Part shown: positions 24,978-35,868 of the stretch, piece after piece
Numbering within the stretch: position 1 is the first letter of the stretch
Layout: each line of letters starts with the position of its first letter
Assembly: GCF_012489685.1 (NCBI RefSeq)
Contig: NC_080046.1
Location: forward strand, 65,735,984 to 65,799,983
Origin: Lotus japonicus
Lineage: Eukaryota > Streptophyta > Magnoliopsida > Fabales > Fabaceae
Length of the DNA: 64,000 nucleotides
Reading direction: 5' to 3'
Translations under genes and position numbers: made by a program
The notes under the pieces: generated by a model
Seen by the model: only the letters and a program-made list of their open reading frames with translations
Told to the model about the DNA's origin: nothing
The model's database searches: none

Positions 24978-26411
24978 GGCTTAATTGCAGTTTTGCTCCC
25001 TTATCTTTCACCTAAGTGCGATTTGGCTCCCTCATGTTTAAAACGAGCGATTTTACTCCCTCAAATTCTAGTTTGTGAAAATTGGCCCCCTCCGTCTATT
25101 TGCCGTCAAATTTCAGACGGAATTTGCTTGTTGCACCACCAAGGATGACGTGGCTTTGCTAATTGCACCACACAAAATGACACATCAGTAAATAAACAAA
25201 ATAAAAAAAAGCAAATAAATTAAAAAAACAAAATTAACCCTAAATGAATATTTTTTAAATACTAATCATTCTTTTATCATCTTCATCCCCATCGGGCTAT
25301 CACCTGCATCCTCCTTCTTCCATCATCTTAAACAAAACCTAGAAAATCAAACCAATACCGAGAAAATCTTGGTTTAATCCTTTAAACAAAACTGAAACAA
25401 ATTGAGTTTGCTAAACAAGCCATATTATATTATTATCCTTTGTGATTTAGTCACTAACTTCCAGTCGAAAAACACAATACCAAATTTTTGGTTATGCCAC
25501 GAGCAAATTTGGGAAGTTGAAGCAGAGAAGTGAAGAGACGAAGAGCTTGGTTTTCAGATACGGGAAAAACTTGGGTTTTAAAACCTGAGAACAAAACCTT
25601 AATCTGACTCACTTCTCACCCAACCTCATCTTCAGATCCATCATCAGCCACCTCCATTCTCACCACCTCCACTCCCTTCTCAGCCCCAATTTTCTTCTCC
25701 TTCTTCTTACCTCTCCTTAAACCAGAACCCCAGCCACCATTAAATCCAACACCTAGACCTGAAATCCCCACCCCCTAAACGAAAACCACCACCCACAAAT
25801 TCAATCGACCTGGAGATTAAAAAGATGAAGAGAAAGACCTCACACTCAAAGACCCATTCAACACACCACCACCTTTCTCATAGCCATCGCCTTTCTCAAT
25901 AAAGCCACCATCTTTCTTCTTTGATTTGAGTCACGGTGGGTTTGGGGCTTATGAAAATGAGTTTCACGACAGATGTGACAGTTACGGGAGGGCAACTACT
26001 GGTTTTTCAGATCTAGGTTTTCACAATTTTGGAAAAATCTGGGTTTTCAGATTTGGGTTGAATCTCTAGGTTGGAAGAAGTAGAAGAAAAGGAGGAATGT
26101 GACAGAGGAGGAAGAGAAAACAGAGTTGAAGATGAACGAAGGGGAGAGGAGATTTGGGTTTAATTATTATTATTATTTAATTGTTTGTTTTATTTATTTA
26201 GTGAAGTGGCATCCAAGTGTTCAATATGTGAGAACCATGTCATTTAATGAACGCCACGTCAACCAACTCCGTCAAACTTTAAACGGCTAACTAACAGAAA
26301 GAGTTGATTTTCACAAATTGTAAGATAAGGGAGCAAAATCGCTCGTTTTAAACATAAGGGAGCTAAATCACACATAGGTGAAAAATGAGGGAGTAAAACT
26401 GCAATTAAGCC
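24978..26411. mobile_element. Mutator-like element, non-autonomous (1.4 kb)
   Basis: Flanked by a perfect 9-bp target duplication TTTCTTTAT (24969-24977 and 26412-26420). The terminal inverted repeats start GGCTTAATTGCAGTTTTGCT and run imperfectly for about 130 bp. The 9-bp duplication and long ends fit Mutator. The interior is C/T-rich with no transposase and no recognised captured gene. Confidence 0.88.
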
Positions 26412-26420
26412 TTTCTTTAT

Positions 26421-27117
26421 TTAGTCGCTTAGTGACTAATATTGGGTTCTCAAATGTATCTGATTAAGGGGGGAATAAAGGACCACTCAACTGCATGGTT
26501 TTATGGTAATTATTGGGAGGCAGAAAGTAAAATTTTCAGTTGCATATGTTTATTACAATTCACAAGCCCCCCCCCCTTCCTTTTTTTTTAAAACCATCCG
26601 GACGGCGAACCTGGTCACCCTTTAAATAACTATTTTGAATTTGAGATTTAGTCACGGTTAATAACTCTTTATCCCTCTTCAGGATGTATTGTGCGAGATT
26701 GAATCTAAGAACTATTCTCGTAGACTCAATATGTGTTATCAAGTGAGCTATTCTTATTCCGTAAAAGTTTTCAACTTTCTCATTTGCCCCGCTTGTTTCC
26801 TCCTCACCCTCGACCTCTCAGCTAACAACTCTTCCGGCGAGTTCGAGTTCCCCACCTCCTCGGCTCCTCCCTAACTCCCACCTTTTTCTCCCACTACACC
26901 CTCCCCCACCTTTTCCATTCTTCGCCTGTGGCTCCAGGAGGAGCTGAAGGGGAACCGAAAGGAATCTCGGGAGGCTGGTGCAGTGGTGAGAAGTGAGAAG
27001 AGAAGTCAAGAGAGAGAGGTTGGCTTGATGGTGAGAGAAGTTTATGAGATGAGAATGAGATGATGCTGCAAAACCGAAGGGAGAAATATTTTGGAAAAAA
27101 TGAAGATAAATATTAAA
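26421..27117. other. Spacer between two Mutator-like elements
   Basis: Unique-looking sequence with a C11 tract near 26566 and a C/T-rich stretch at 26780-26920. No gene is recognised. Confidence 0.4.
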
Positions 27118-28128
27118 GGCTTAAATAAGTTTTTGGTCCCTAACCTTTACCAAATGCTTGGTTTTAGTCCCTCGCCGGGGCAAAAGTGGGTTTTAGTCCC
27201 TAACCTTTGCCACAAAATTTGGTTTTCATCCCTCCGGAGCTTTTGGTCAACGCCGGAGCTCCGGTGGCCCATATGGCCTTGCCATGTGGGATTAATGAAG
27301 CCAGGTGTTAATTAAATTTTTTTTTTAAATTGACTCAATTACCTAAACTAATCCCTCACCTAATTAATTAAAACACTCATTTAATTAGTTCCCCATCCCC
27401 CAATCATCAATCAAACCCATTAAACAAAATTCCCAACCCTAGAAACACATTTAGCTTGCAAATCACAGTGGCATAAACCCAGAAAATGTTCAAGCAGATT
27501 AAAATAGTACAAATTGTTTGAGCAATATTGTCATACTAGAAACAAAAATAGAAATCAGAAATAGTTTGATAGAATGGTAGCAAGAACAAAAGTGTAAAAC
27601 GTGTAACAGGAACAAGAGTATGAACTGGCAACAGGAAGTTGCAGCATGTTATCCATCTTCATCAAAATCACATATCATGTTGCTCATACTCTCCCTCTTG
27701 CTCTTCATACTCATCTTCATCAGCAGTTCTCATCCATTCCTTACCCAGAAGCGAACTCAAGCAGAAAAAAATTACCCATAAAATGTTCTCTGTCACATTG
27801 AGAATAGACTAGAAATTAACATGACAGTGATAACAATTAAGATAACAAAAATTCCGAAAATTACCTATTTTCCCTTATTCACCATAAACCCAGAAAACAA
27901 CAACCCCACACCCCAACCCAGCCACTCCAAACCAGGCGCATACCCAGATCGAGACCCCCAAACCCAACCACATCCAGATCGAGCCGCAGAACTTGCTGTA
28001 GATGAGGATCTTGTATGCTTCTTTGTTTGCTTCTGACGGAGATTGAGACATGGTGTTGGATGTTTTAGATGGTGAAATCCAAGCGCTGAAGAGTGAGGTT
28101 CCTCAATCAGGGTTTGGGAAAGCAACTA

Positions 28129-28353
28129 TGATAGGACAGAAGGTTGAAGAAGAAGAAGAGATGAAGAGAGAAAGAGAAAGAAACCAGAGAGAAGGAGAGA
28201 AAGTTTATTCACTATTCAACATGATTACAATTGATTAGTTAACACCCTTTATACTAACCTCAACCGTCTAACAAACTAACCAACTCAGCTTAACAAACTA
28301 ACCAACTCAGCTTAACCAACTAACAACCCAGCTAACAGTAAACATCTGTAACA
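28129..28353 (-). repeat. 3' LTR of the Reina-like element
   Basis: 225 bp, the minus-strand 3' LTR. It matches 32945-33169 base for base as far as I can see, and contains a GAAGAAGAAGAAGAG run and a repeated CAAACTAACCAACTCAGCTT motif. Confidence 0.92.
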
Positions 28354-28355
28354 TA

Positions 28356-28367
28356 TCCCTCCCCTTA
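28356..28367 (-). other. Polypurine tract
   Basis: The minus strand reads TAAGGGGAGGGA, two bases before the 3' LTR. It is the plus-strand DNA primer of the retroelement. Confidence 0.8.
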
Positions 28368-28382
28368 ACAATTTCCTTGTCC

Positions 28383-31300
28383 TCAAGGAATAACCCGAGA
28401 ATTCTCAGGGACAACAACAGTAGTATCAAATGTAGGGTACTTCAGTTTGAGGTTATACAGAACCTCCCAAGTAGCTTCTTCCTCCATTTCACCTAGCCAC
28501 TGAACCAGCACCTCAGTGACTGCCTTGTGCCTGCGCTGAACCATTCGTCTCTTGAGGATCTTAAAAGGAGCCTTTGGCTGATCCAAATTGCCCCACTCTA
28601 AAGGAAGTGGTACATGTGGCATAGCCGGTGAAGGGCATGGCTTCAGCAGAGAAACATGGAATGTAGGATGGATCTTGGACTCAGGGGGAAGGGCCAGAGT
28701 GTAAGCAACCTTGCCAACACGGTGAAGCACCTGATAGGGTCCAAAAAATCGTGGAGATAGTTTTTCAGAAGCCCTGTGTTGAGTGGAACTCTGCCTATAA
28801 GGCTGGAGTTTCAACAAAACCCAATCTCCCACAGAAAATTCCCTATCTGTTCTATGCTTGTCAGCCTGTATTTTCATTATGGCTTGAGCCCTCATGAGAT
28901 TGGCATGAAGCTTCTGAATCATTTGCTCCCTAGCTGTAAAGCTCCTGTCCACCGCTTCCACAATAGTGCTCTGAGGACAATAAGGAAGATGGATTGCTGG
29001 TGGCTGACCATACACCACCTCATAGGGAGTAGTCTGGATAGCTGAATGATAAGTGGTGTTATACCACCACTCAGCTAGTGGCAACCAGGTGACCCATTCC
29101 TTAGGTCTTTGCCAAGTCATGGCTCTAAGGTAATGTTCTAAACACCTATTCAGAACCTCACTCTGACCATCAGATTGTGGGTGATAAGCAGTGGTGAGGC
29201 TTTGAGAGATGCCCAGCTGCTGTAAGAAAGCAGTCCAAAATGTACTGGTAAACAGAGGGTCCCTATCACTGACAATGTTGGAGGGAGCACCATGAAGCCT
29301 ATAAACCTCTTTGATGAAAATCTCAGCCAAAGTAGAAGCTGTATAAGGATGAGTGAGGGGAATGAAGTGAGCATACTTGCTCAACCTATCAATGACAACC
29401 CAGATAGCATCCTTTCCATGAGACTTAGGCAATTTGTCAATAAAGTCCATAGCAATGCTCTGCCAAACGCCAGCAGGTATGGGGAGTGGTTGAAGTAAAC
29501 CTGGACTAGCAACTCTCTCATACTTACACCGAAGACAAGTCTCACACTTTTGGATAAAATCAGCAACATCCTTACTGAGTCCCTTCCAGAAAAATAAGGA
29601 CTTAATCCTAACAACAGTAGCCCTTATACCAGAGTGCCCACCCTGATGAGAAGAATGCAGCCATTCCAAAATCAATGTTCTGACTTGAGAATTATTAGGA
29701 ATCATCAACCTATGTTTCCTAAACAAGAAACCATCCACTACAGAATAGTGAGCATGCAGTTGAGGTTGGGCTAGGACTTGAGAGATGAGCTGCTGTAGAG
29801 CCTCATCAGCTGCATAAGCTTGAGTGAGTAAACCCCATAATTCTGAGGAAATGGAAGAAACTGAGAGCTGGAACAACTCTCCATGTGAAGCTCGAGAGAG
29901 AGCATCAGCCACCACATTCTCTTTACCCCTTTTGTACTGAATCACATAAGACAAGCCCATCAACTTAGTGACCCATCTGTATTGAGCTGGTGTGGATAAT
30001 CTCTGCTCCAACAAAAACTTCAAACTTTGCTGATCAGTAAGAATAGTAAACTGCTGAATAGCCAAATACTGGTGCCATTTAGTAACTGCATGGACCAAAG
30101 CCAATAGCTCTCTATCATAAACTGATAAGAGTCTATTTCTGGGGGATAGGACCTTACTAATAAAGGCCACGGGATGCTTGTCCTGTAGAAGAACAGCACC
30201 AATTCCAGTACTAGAAGCATCAATTTCCACTGTAAAAGGCTTCTGCAAATCTGGAATAGCAAGCACAGGAGCTTGGACCAAAGCATTTTTGAGCTGGAGA
30301 AAAGCTGCTGATGCTGCAGCTGACCAATGGAAACCATCTTTCCTCAAAAGATCTGTCAATGGGGAAGCCAGAATGCTATACCCTTTGATAAATCTTCTAT
30401 AGTAGCCTGTAAGCCCTAAAAACCCTCTCAGCTGCTTAATAGTCACAGGTTCTGGCCAATCCTGAATAGCTTTGATCTTTGTGGAATCTGTAGAAACCCC
30501 TGAAGCTGAAATAAAATGGCCTAAGTACTCAATCACAGGAGTAAAGAAAGCACATTTGCTCCTTTTGACATAAAAGGAATGCTTCCTAAGGACAGCAAAC
30601 ACCTCTCTTAGATGCTGCAAATGAGCCTCAACTGTAGCACTATACACTAAGATATCATCAAAAAATATGAGCACACTCTTTCTTAGAAATGGAGCAAAGA
30701 TAGCATTCATAGCTCCTTGGAACGTTGAAGGAGCATTTGTGAGTCCAAAGGGCATAACAACATACTCATATTGCCCTGAATGTGTTTGGAAAGCTGTTTT
30801 TTCCACATCCTCAGGCCTCATCCTCAATTGATGATAGCCAGCTCTTAGGTCCAGCTTAGAAAAAATTTTAGCTCCACCCAGTTCATCCAATAAATCTTCC
30901 ACCAATGGGATTGGGAACTTTGCCTTCACAGTCATGTCATTAAGTTTTCTGTAATCTACACACATCCTCCAACTTCCATCCTTCTTTTTGACCAAGACAA
31001 TTGGTGAGGCAAAAGGAGAAGAGCTAGGCTGAATGACCCCTGATTCCAGCAGTTCCTTCACCATTTTGTCAATGACATCTTTCTCTGCAGGGGGATATCT
31101 ATATGGCCTGAGAGAGACAGGATTTGACCCCTCTTTAAGGATGATCTTATGATCATGAATGCCCCTAAAAGGTGGCAGCTGAGCAGGTTCCTCAAACACA
31201 TCACTGTAGTCCTGCAAAATTGCTTCTTTATGAGCCTGCAACTCCTCATTCCCTCCTTCTGAAGATAGTCCAGAATTCCCTGATTCAGTGGCCTTGATGG

Positions 31301-32909
31301 TACAGCAAGCCACTTCCTGAAAACAAGGAAGAATCTGTAGTAGGAAGCTAAACTTATCTTCCCCAACCATATGGTGTAGTTTGGCAGCAGTGACCAACTT
31401 GTTCTCTTTTTCCTCCATGGCCTGCAATCTGACCATCTCTGTTCCCATAGCAAACTCCATAATCAAGTTGGTAAAATCCCATGATATTTTGCCCCTTTGT
31501 CTAAGCCATTGCATACCCAAAATGAGGTCACAACTACTTAGAGGAATAGCAATTGCATTATCAGTAAAAGTGTAACCCTGCATTTTCCATGAAATTCCCT
31601 CACACCAACCAGTGCCTTGTATGATTCCCCCATCTGCCACTGTTATTTTTACTGGTTGCAAACACTTAATCTTGCTCAACCCCTCATGGCATAATTTTTG
31701 GTTAATAAAATTGTGTGTACTTCCTGTATCTATCAACACAAAAATTCTCTTCTTGCCTAGCCAACCAGTCAATCTCATCATAGGATATTCTGAATCACCA
31801 TCCAAAGCATCTAAAGAAATTGAATCACCATGCAAAGCATTAAGAGAGACTTTAGGAACATTTACCTCAGGTCGAGATTCTTGTTCCACCTCCTCCAAAA
31901 GCTCTTCTGACTCAAGACCATCTACTGCCATAAAGAAGACCTGAGACTTCTTTCTTTGGGGACAATCATGCCCTGGAGTGTACTTTTCATGGCAAAAGAA
32001 GCACAGATTCTGAGTACGATGTTCATCCATCTCCTTAGGAGTGAGTTTCTTCTGGAATGTGTAATTTGGCTTGCCCAGAATACCTTTCTGGTTGTTTTCC
32101 CCAACAGTTTTCCTCTCAATCGCCTTCTTCTCCACTGTTACAGGTGCTACTCCCTTCCTTTCACTCCAATTGCTGTAGGTTTTGGTCACTGAATTAGATT
32201 TCTTATGCAACAATTCCAAACTTCTCTCTTGCAATTTAGCAATTCTCATTGCTTCCAGCAGAGTGCGAGGACCAAACATCTTCACCCCAGTACATAGCTC
32301 AGGATTGAGGCCTCCAAGATAACACTGAAGCTTCAACGACTCAGAAAGCTCTGTTCTACATGCAAGATTGTCAAAAGCTTCATGATATTCCTCAAGATTT
32401 CCCTGTTGCACCAATCGTTTGAGCTCCTCCATCGGCGACTCAAATTCAACCCCAAATCGTGTTCGCAGCGCCGCCGCAAACTCCGGCCAAGTCACTCTTC
32501 CCACCGTACCTTGCTCCAATCCCTGAAACCACCTGAACGAGCTCTCGTCCATGGCGATACTGGCAACAGCGACACGCTCGCCTTCAGGAGTGCCATCCAA
32601 CGCAAAAAACCTCTCGCACTTAGCGATCCAAGAATCGACATCGTCCTTGCTGAATTTCGGAAAATCCAACCTCGTGAGGCGAGTTGGCATCCTGTGATCT
32701 CCATCGCCTGGTGTTCTGCTACGTCGTGCAGAAGCCAAGTCGGTGACCTGCAAACCAATTCCACGCATAGCTTCCTGGAAACCATTGAATTGCGTCTCGA
32801 ACCGAAGTTCCAGTTCACGCATGTGGCGGGCGATGCAAGGATCCATCGCTGCCATGATTCGCTCCTCCGCTTCACGAATCGAACTCTGAAACCTTGTTGC
32901 TTCAGCCAT
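28383..32909 (-). CDS. Gag-pol polyprotein of the Reina-like retrotransposon
   Basis: A single open frame of 1,508 residues. Domains in order: retrotransposon gag (about 80-235), zinc knuckle CFFCHEKYTPGHDC at 303-316, aspartic protease DTG at 394-396, reverse transcriptase (about 610-790, catalytic F-DD at 751-752), RNase H (from about 890), integrase HHCC zinc finger (about 1090-1135), catalytic triad D1155, D1215, E1251 with the canonical 35-residue gap, and a chromodomain-like end (about 1450-1500, VTEVLVQW...EATWE). All catalytic residues checked are present, so the protein could be active. The start ATG at 32909 lies 20 bases inside the primer-binding site. The gag and pol regions are fused without a frameshift, as usual in this clade. 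Confidence 0.95.
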   Translation of the reverse strand: MAEATRFQSSIREAEERIMAAMDPCIARHMRELELRFETQFNGFQEAMRGIGLQVTDLASARRSRTPGDGDHRMPTRLTRLDFPKFSKDDVDSWIAKCERFFALDGTPEGERVAVASIAMDESSFRWFQGLEQGTVGRVTWPEFAAALRTRFGVEFESPMEELKRLVQQGNLEEYHEAFDNLACRTELSESLKLQCYLGGLNPELCTGVKMFGPRTLLEAMRIAKLQERSLELLHKKSNSVTKTYSNWSERKGVAPVTVEKKAIERKTVGENNQKGILGKPNYTFQKKLTPKEMDEHRTQNLCFFCHEKYTPGHDCPQRKKSQVFFMAVDGLESEELLEEVEQESRPEVNVPKVSLNALHGDSISLDALDGDSEYPMMRLTGWLGKKRIFVLIDTGSTHNFINQKLCHEGLSKIKCLQPVKITVADGGIIQGTGWCEGISWKMQGYTFTDNAIAIPLSSCDLILGMQWLRQRGKISWDFTNLIMEFAMGTEMVRLQAMEEKENKLVTAAKLHHMVGEDKFSFLLQILPCFQEVACCTIKATESGNSGLSSEGGNEELQAHKEAILQDYSDVFEEPAQLPPFRGIHDHKIILKEGSNPVSLRPYRYPPAEKDVIDKMVKELLESGVIQPSSSPFASPIVLVKKKDGSWRMCVDYRKLNDMTVKAKFPIPLVEDLLDELGGAKIFSKLDLRAGYHQLRMRPEDVEKTAFQTHSGQYEYVVMPFGLTNAPSTFQGAMNAIFAPFLRKSVLIFFDDILVYSATVEAHLQHLREVFAVLRKHSFYVKRSKCAFFTPVIEYLGHFISASGVSTDSTKIKAIQDWPEPVTIKQLRGFLGLTGYYRRFIKGYSILASPLTDLLRKDGFHWSAAASAAFLQLKNALVQAPVLAIPDLQKPFTVEIDASSTGIGAVLLQDKHPVAFISKVLSPRNRLLSVYDRELLALVHAVTKWHQYLAIQQFTILTDQQSLKFLLEQRLSTPAQYRWVTKLMGLSYVIQYKRGKENVVADALSRASHGELFQLSVSSISSELWGLLTQAYAADEALQQLISQVLAQPQLHAHYSVVDGFLFRKHRLMIPNNSQVRTLILEWLHSSHQGGHSGIRATVVRIKSLFFWKGLSKDVADFIQKCETCLRCKYERVASPGLLQPLPIPAGVWQSIAMDFIDKLPKSHGKDAIWVVIDRLSKYAHFIPLTHPYTASTLAEIFIKEVYRLHGAPSNIVSDRDPLFTSTFWTAFLQQLGISQSLTTAYHPQSDGQSEVLNRCLEHYLRAMTWQRPKEWVTWLPLAEWWYNTTYHSAIQTTPYEVVYGQPPAIHLPYCPQSTIVEAVDRSFTAREQMIQKLHANLMRAQAIMKIQADKHRTDREFSVGDWVLLKLQPYRQSSTQHRASEKLSPRFFGPYQVLHRVGKVAYTLALPPESKIHPTFHVSLLKPCPSPAMPHVPLPLEWGNLDQPKAPFKILKRRMVQRRHKAVTEVLVQWLGEMEEEATWEVLYNLKLKYPTFDTTVVVPENSRVIP

Positions 32910-32929
32910 GGCGGTTCCGTGAATCTTAG

Positions 32930-32943
32930 GGCTCTAGATACCA
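32930..32943 (-). other. Primer-binding site (initiator Met-tRNA type)
   Basis: The minus strand reads TGGTATCTAGAGCC one base after the 5' LTR. This is close to the common TGGTATCAGAGC site complementary to the tRNA-iMet 3' end, with one extra base (CTAG for CAG). Confidence 0.8.
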
Positions 32944-32944
32944 A

Positions 32945-33169
32945 TGATAGGACAGAAGGTTGAAGAAGAAGAAGAGATGAAGAGAGAAAGAGAAAGAAAC
33001 CAGAGAGAAGGAGAGAAAGTTTATTCACTATTCAACATGATTACAATTGATTAGTTAACACCCTTTATACTAACCTCAACCGTCTAACAAACTAACCAAC
33101 TCAGCTTAACAAACTAACCAACTCAGCTTAACCAACTAACAACCCAGCTAACAGTAAACATCTGTAACA
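32945..33169 (-). repeat. 5' LTR of the Reina-like element
   Basis: 225 bp, the minus-strand 5' LTR, identical by eye to 28129-28353. It would carry the promoter of the element. Confidence 0.92.
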
Positions 33170-33654
33170 TAAGAAAACACCATCACTGTCGTCTCCCTGT
33201 GTTGAGTCACCACCGCCCCTCACAACGTTGTGATTCTTCGATGACAGCGTGGGAGGAAAGGGACGCGAGGAACCCTAGCAAAGGAAAGGGATGAAGTGTT
33301 TTTCACTCCTTAATCCATTCTTTTAATTTTTTTTCATTTTATTAATTAATAATCTAACTAATAATTAAAAAATAAAGAAAAAAAAAAAATCCACCTCAGT
33401 TCATTAAATGACATAGACATGCCACATGGGCCACCGGAGCTCCGGCGTTGACCAAGAGCTCCGGAGGGACGAAAACCAAATTTTTTGGCAAAAGTTAGGG
33501 ACTAAAACCCACCTTTGCTCCGGCGAGGGACTAAAACCAAGCATTTAGTAAAGGTTAGGGACCAAAAACTTATTTAAGCCAATATTAAAAGTATAGATAA
33601 ATATTGAAAAATCTGGTACAATATTTTTGAAAAATAACAATACTCCAAAGAGAT

Positions 33655-34198
33655 ATGATTTGCAAAATATTACTCCCTAACGATAGAGCTATAACATCAC
33701 TTGGGGTTCACTTGAACGGGACTCTTAACTGGCTAGTCTATTGCAAAACTAATGTGAAGGATAATGCCTCAATTCTTTCGTTTGATTTGAACAAGGAGGA
33801 GTTTGTGAAGTTTTTGTTAAGTTTTTGTTACCTGATATACCTAAGTACTCATGGTCTCATACTCTCATGTACTTGGAGTTCTGGGTGAGTGCTTATGTTT
33901 CAGTTCCACTTACAGCCTTCATTTTTCACTTTGGCAGATGAAGGAGTTTGGAGTTGATGGGTCTTGGACTAAATTACTCAACATTAGTAGTAACGATGTT
34001 TGCCATGTTCTTGATTTTAGTTATCCCAAACAGTTTCCTCCGTACATGTTTGACAATGGTGATATCTTGGTGCTGCATCTAAAACTCCTCTACAATGGGA
34101 AAGACAATAGATTTGATCTTCTTGAAATTCCTAACGACATACATAATCGCGAAGTCCAAGTCATGATTTACTCTGAAAGCTTGATTTCACCTTGTTGA
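33655..34198 (+). pseudogene. F-box-associated (FBA) domain gene remnant
   Basis: Two conserved stretches of a plant F-box/FBA protein: GVHLNGTLNWLVY followed by ILSFDLNKEEFVKFLL (33655-33820), then LGVLGECLCF and QMKEFGVDGSWTKLLNIS (33860-34000), ending at a stop at 34196-34198. The N-terminal F-box is missing. The frame breaks where an 11-bp direct duplication AAGTTTTTGTT occurs (about 33807-33830), and again near 33845. It lies just downstream of the Mutator-like element, but the bases left of that element are not F-box, so the element did not simply split an intact gene. Confidence 0.78.
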
Positions 34199-34771
34199 AA
34201 TTAAGTTTATATGTTATTTTTTCTAAGTGTTTTCCTGATTAGTTTGATTTTTGTCATTAGACTTCGCTGTTGTTATTATTACTTTTAATTCAACAGTCAA
34301 TTTGTTTTATTATCATACATGTGGCTTTTGAAGTGCAAGTTCTACTCATATATTTACTGGCGTTTAAATCTACAACTTTTACTACACTTTGATTGAACTC
34401 TCGTTCATACAATGACTGAGGTGATATTGGTTGATAGCAATTGGTATTCAAATGAAAAACATGGGAAATTGGGTGTGTGATGAGTACTTTCAGTTTGTAA
34501 GCAACTCGCCTCATCTTTGTGGCTTTGTGCTTCTACATTTTAGTTTTCTAATTCTTATAATTTCACTATTTCTCAATGGTAAATTATTTTTTCCCCTTAA
34601 TTTTGAAATAAATTATGAACATTCTACTTTTGACATTCTAATTGTTCAAATATAATTTTTATACACAAACTGTTCGATGAAATGTTTGAATGATTGCTGC
34701 AATTTATTGCTTGTGTTTCTCCTAGCTAATAATTCCTCCAAATTACTAGGTGCATAAAGTTTACTAGGAAG

Positions 34772-35580
34772 TTGGGGTGAACATGGGCCGGATAAATCCA
34801 ATGAACCCGCCCAACCCAATTCGATCTAATAGAAAAAATGCGGGTTGGATCGAGCAATCGGGTTAGTCGGATGGATTTTACTACAACCCAACCAAGTTCG
34901 GATCGGATTCCGGATTCAGTTCAAATCCATCTAACCCAACCCAGAATCCATACATATAATAATAATTTTTATAATTTTACTCATACTTAGAGTGCTAGTG
35001 TCGGAGTGATGACTTTTTAAAACTTTGAGACTTAAATATTTGTAGTTATTTGTCATATTTGAACTTAGAGTATTTGTTCGTAGTTATTTGTTACATATTT
35101 ATATATAGTTATTTGGCATGTTGGAGACATCTAAATTCTAAGTGTCATGACATGACATTTAGTGTTGTTTTTCACTTTTTAGATACTATTTATATTAGAT
35201 TGTTTCATGTCATTTAGTAATGAAGTTTTATGTTTTCATAATATTTGGCTATATCTAATTTATGTGGTATTATTTTTATAACTTTTTGTGTCTTTTTTCA
35301 TTCTATTTAGTATAATAACATATTTAGTATTTTTTATAACTTTTTCTGAATTTATAATAATTTTTGCAAGATTTTTTAATATTTCAGATATATTATTATT
35401 TTAATATATGGACCCAATAAATCCATCCAACCCAATCCAAACTTCGTCGGGTTGGTTCGGATCGGGCCCGAAGAAGAAATTCGTGAAATCCAACCCAACC
35501 CAACCCAACCCAGACAATTTTGATCGATTCAGATTTTATTTTGACCAAAATCTATCCAACTCAACCCATGTGCACCCCTA
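34772..35580. mobile_element. hAT-type non-autonomous element
   Basis: Perfect 8-bp target duplication CTAGGAAG (34764-34771 and 35581-35588). Inverted ends TTGGGGTGAACATGGG and TAGGGGTGCACATGGG, followed by subterminal CCAACCCAA-type repeats on both sides. 809 bp, AT-rich core, no transposase. Confidence 0.9.
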
Positions 35581-35868
35581 CTAGGAAGAATGACTTATTA
35601 CCTAGTAATTATTAGACACGAAGGTTAAAATAATCCATTTGTGTTGGTATTTATTTGGACAAGCTTACATACATAATTGAAAATCTAAAAGAAACATGTA
35701 ACTTTTTCTCGAAAGGACAGTGACATGGGTAAAAACCGAAAAAGAAAAACACTTGTGATGCAGTAGTGAATCTGTAATCTACATCCAGAGATAGATGTAA
35801 TACAAATTTGCCACTCATGGTGCTTTTATTGAATTCATACAAACGTGCCTACCAAGAAACTGAAAATC

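Larger units (their letters stand above)
28129..33169 (-). mobile_element. Complete Ty3/gypsy chromovirus, Reina-like clade
   Basis: A 5,041-bp element on the minus strand: two 225-bp LTRs (TG...CA), a primer-binding site, one long gag-pol frame with a C-terminal chromodomain, and a polypurine tract. Short LTRs and ~5 kb total length are typical of the Reina clade. The LTRs are identical by eye and the coding frame is open, so insertion is recent. I could not find a 5-bp target duplication (AACTA on the left, TAAGA on the right). Confidence 0.92.
27118..33580. mobile_element. Mutator-like element split by a nested retrotransposon
   Basis: Perfect 9-bp target duplication AATATTAAA (27109-27117 and 33581-33589). 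Inverted ends begin GGCTTAAATAAGTTTTTGGT and extend about 165 bp (27118-27285 against 33415-33580). Without the nested LTR element (28129-33169) it is 1,422 bp, nearly the size of the neighbour at 24978-26411, and both start GGCTTAA. There is no transposase. Confidence 0.9.

Noticed and set aside
28776..32492. Many plus-strand frames across the retroelement
   Set aside because: They are shadows of the long minus-strand gag-pol frame.
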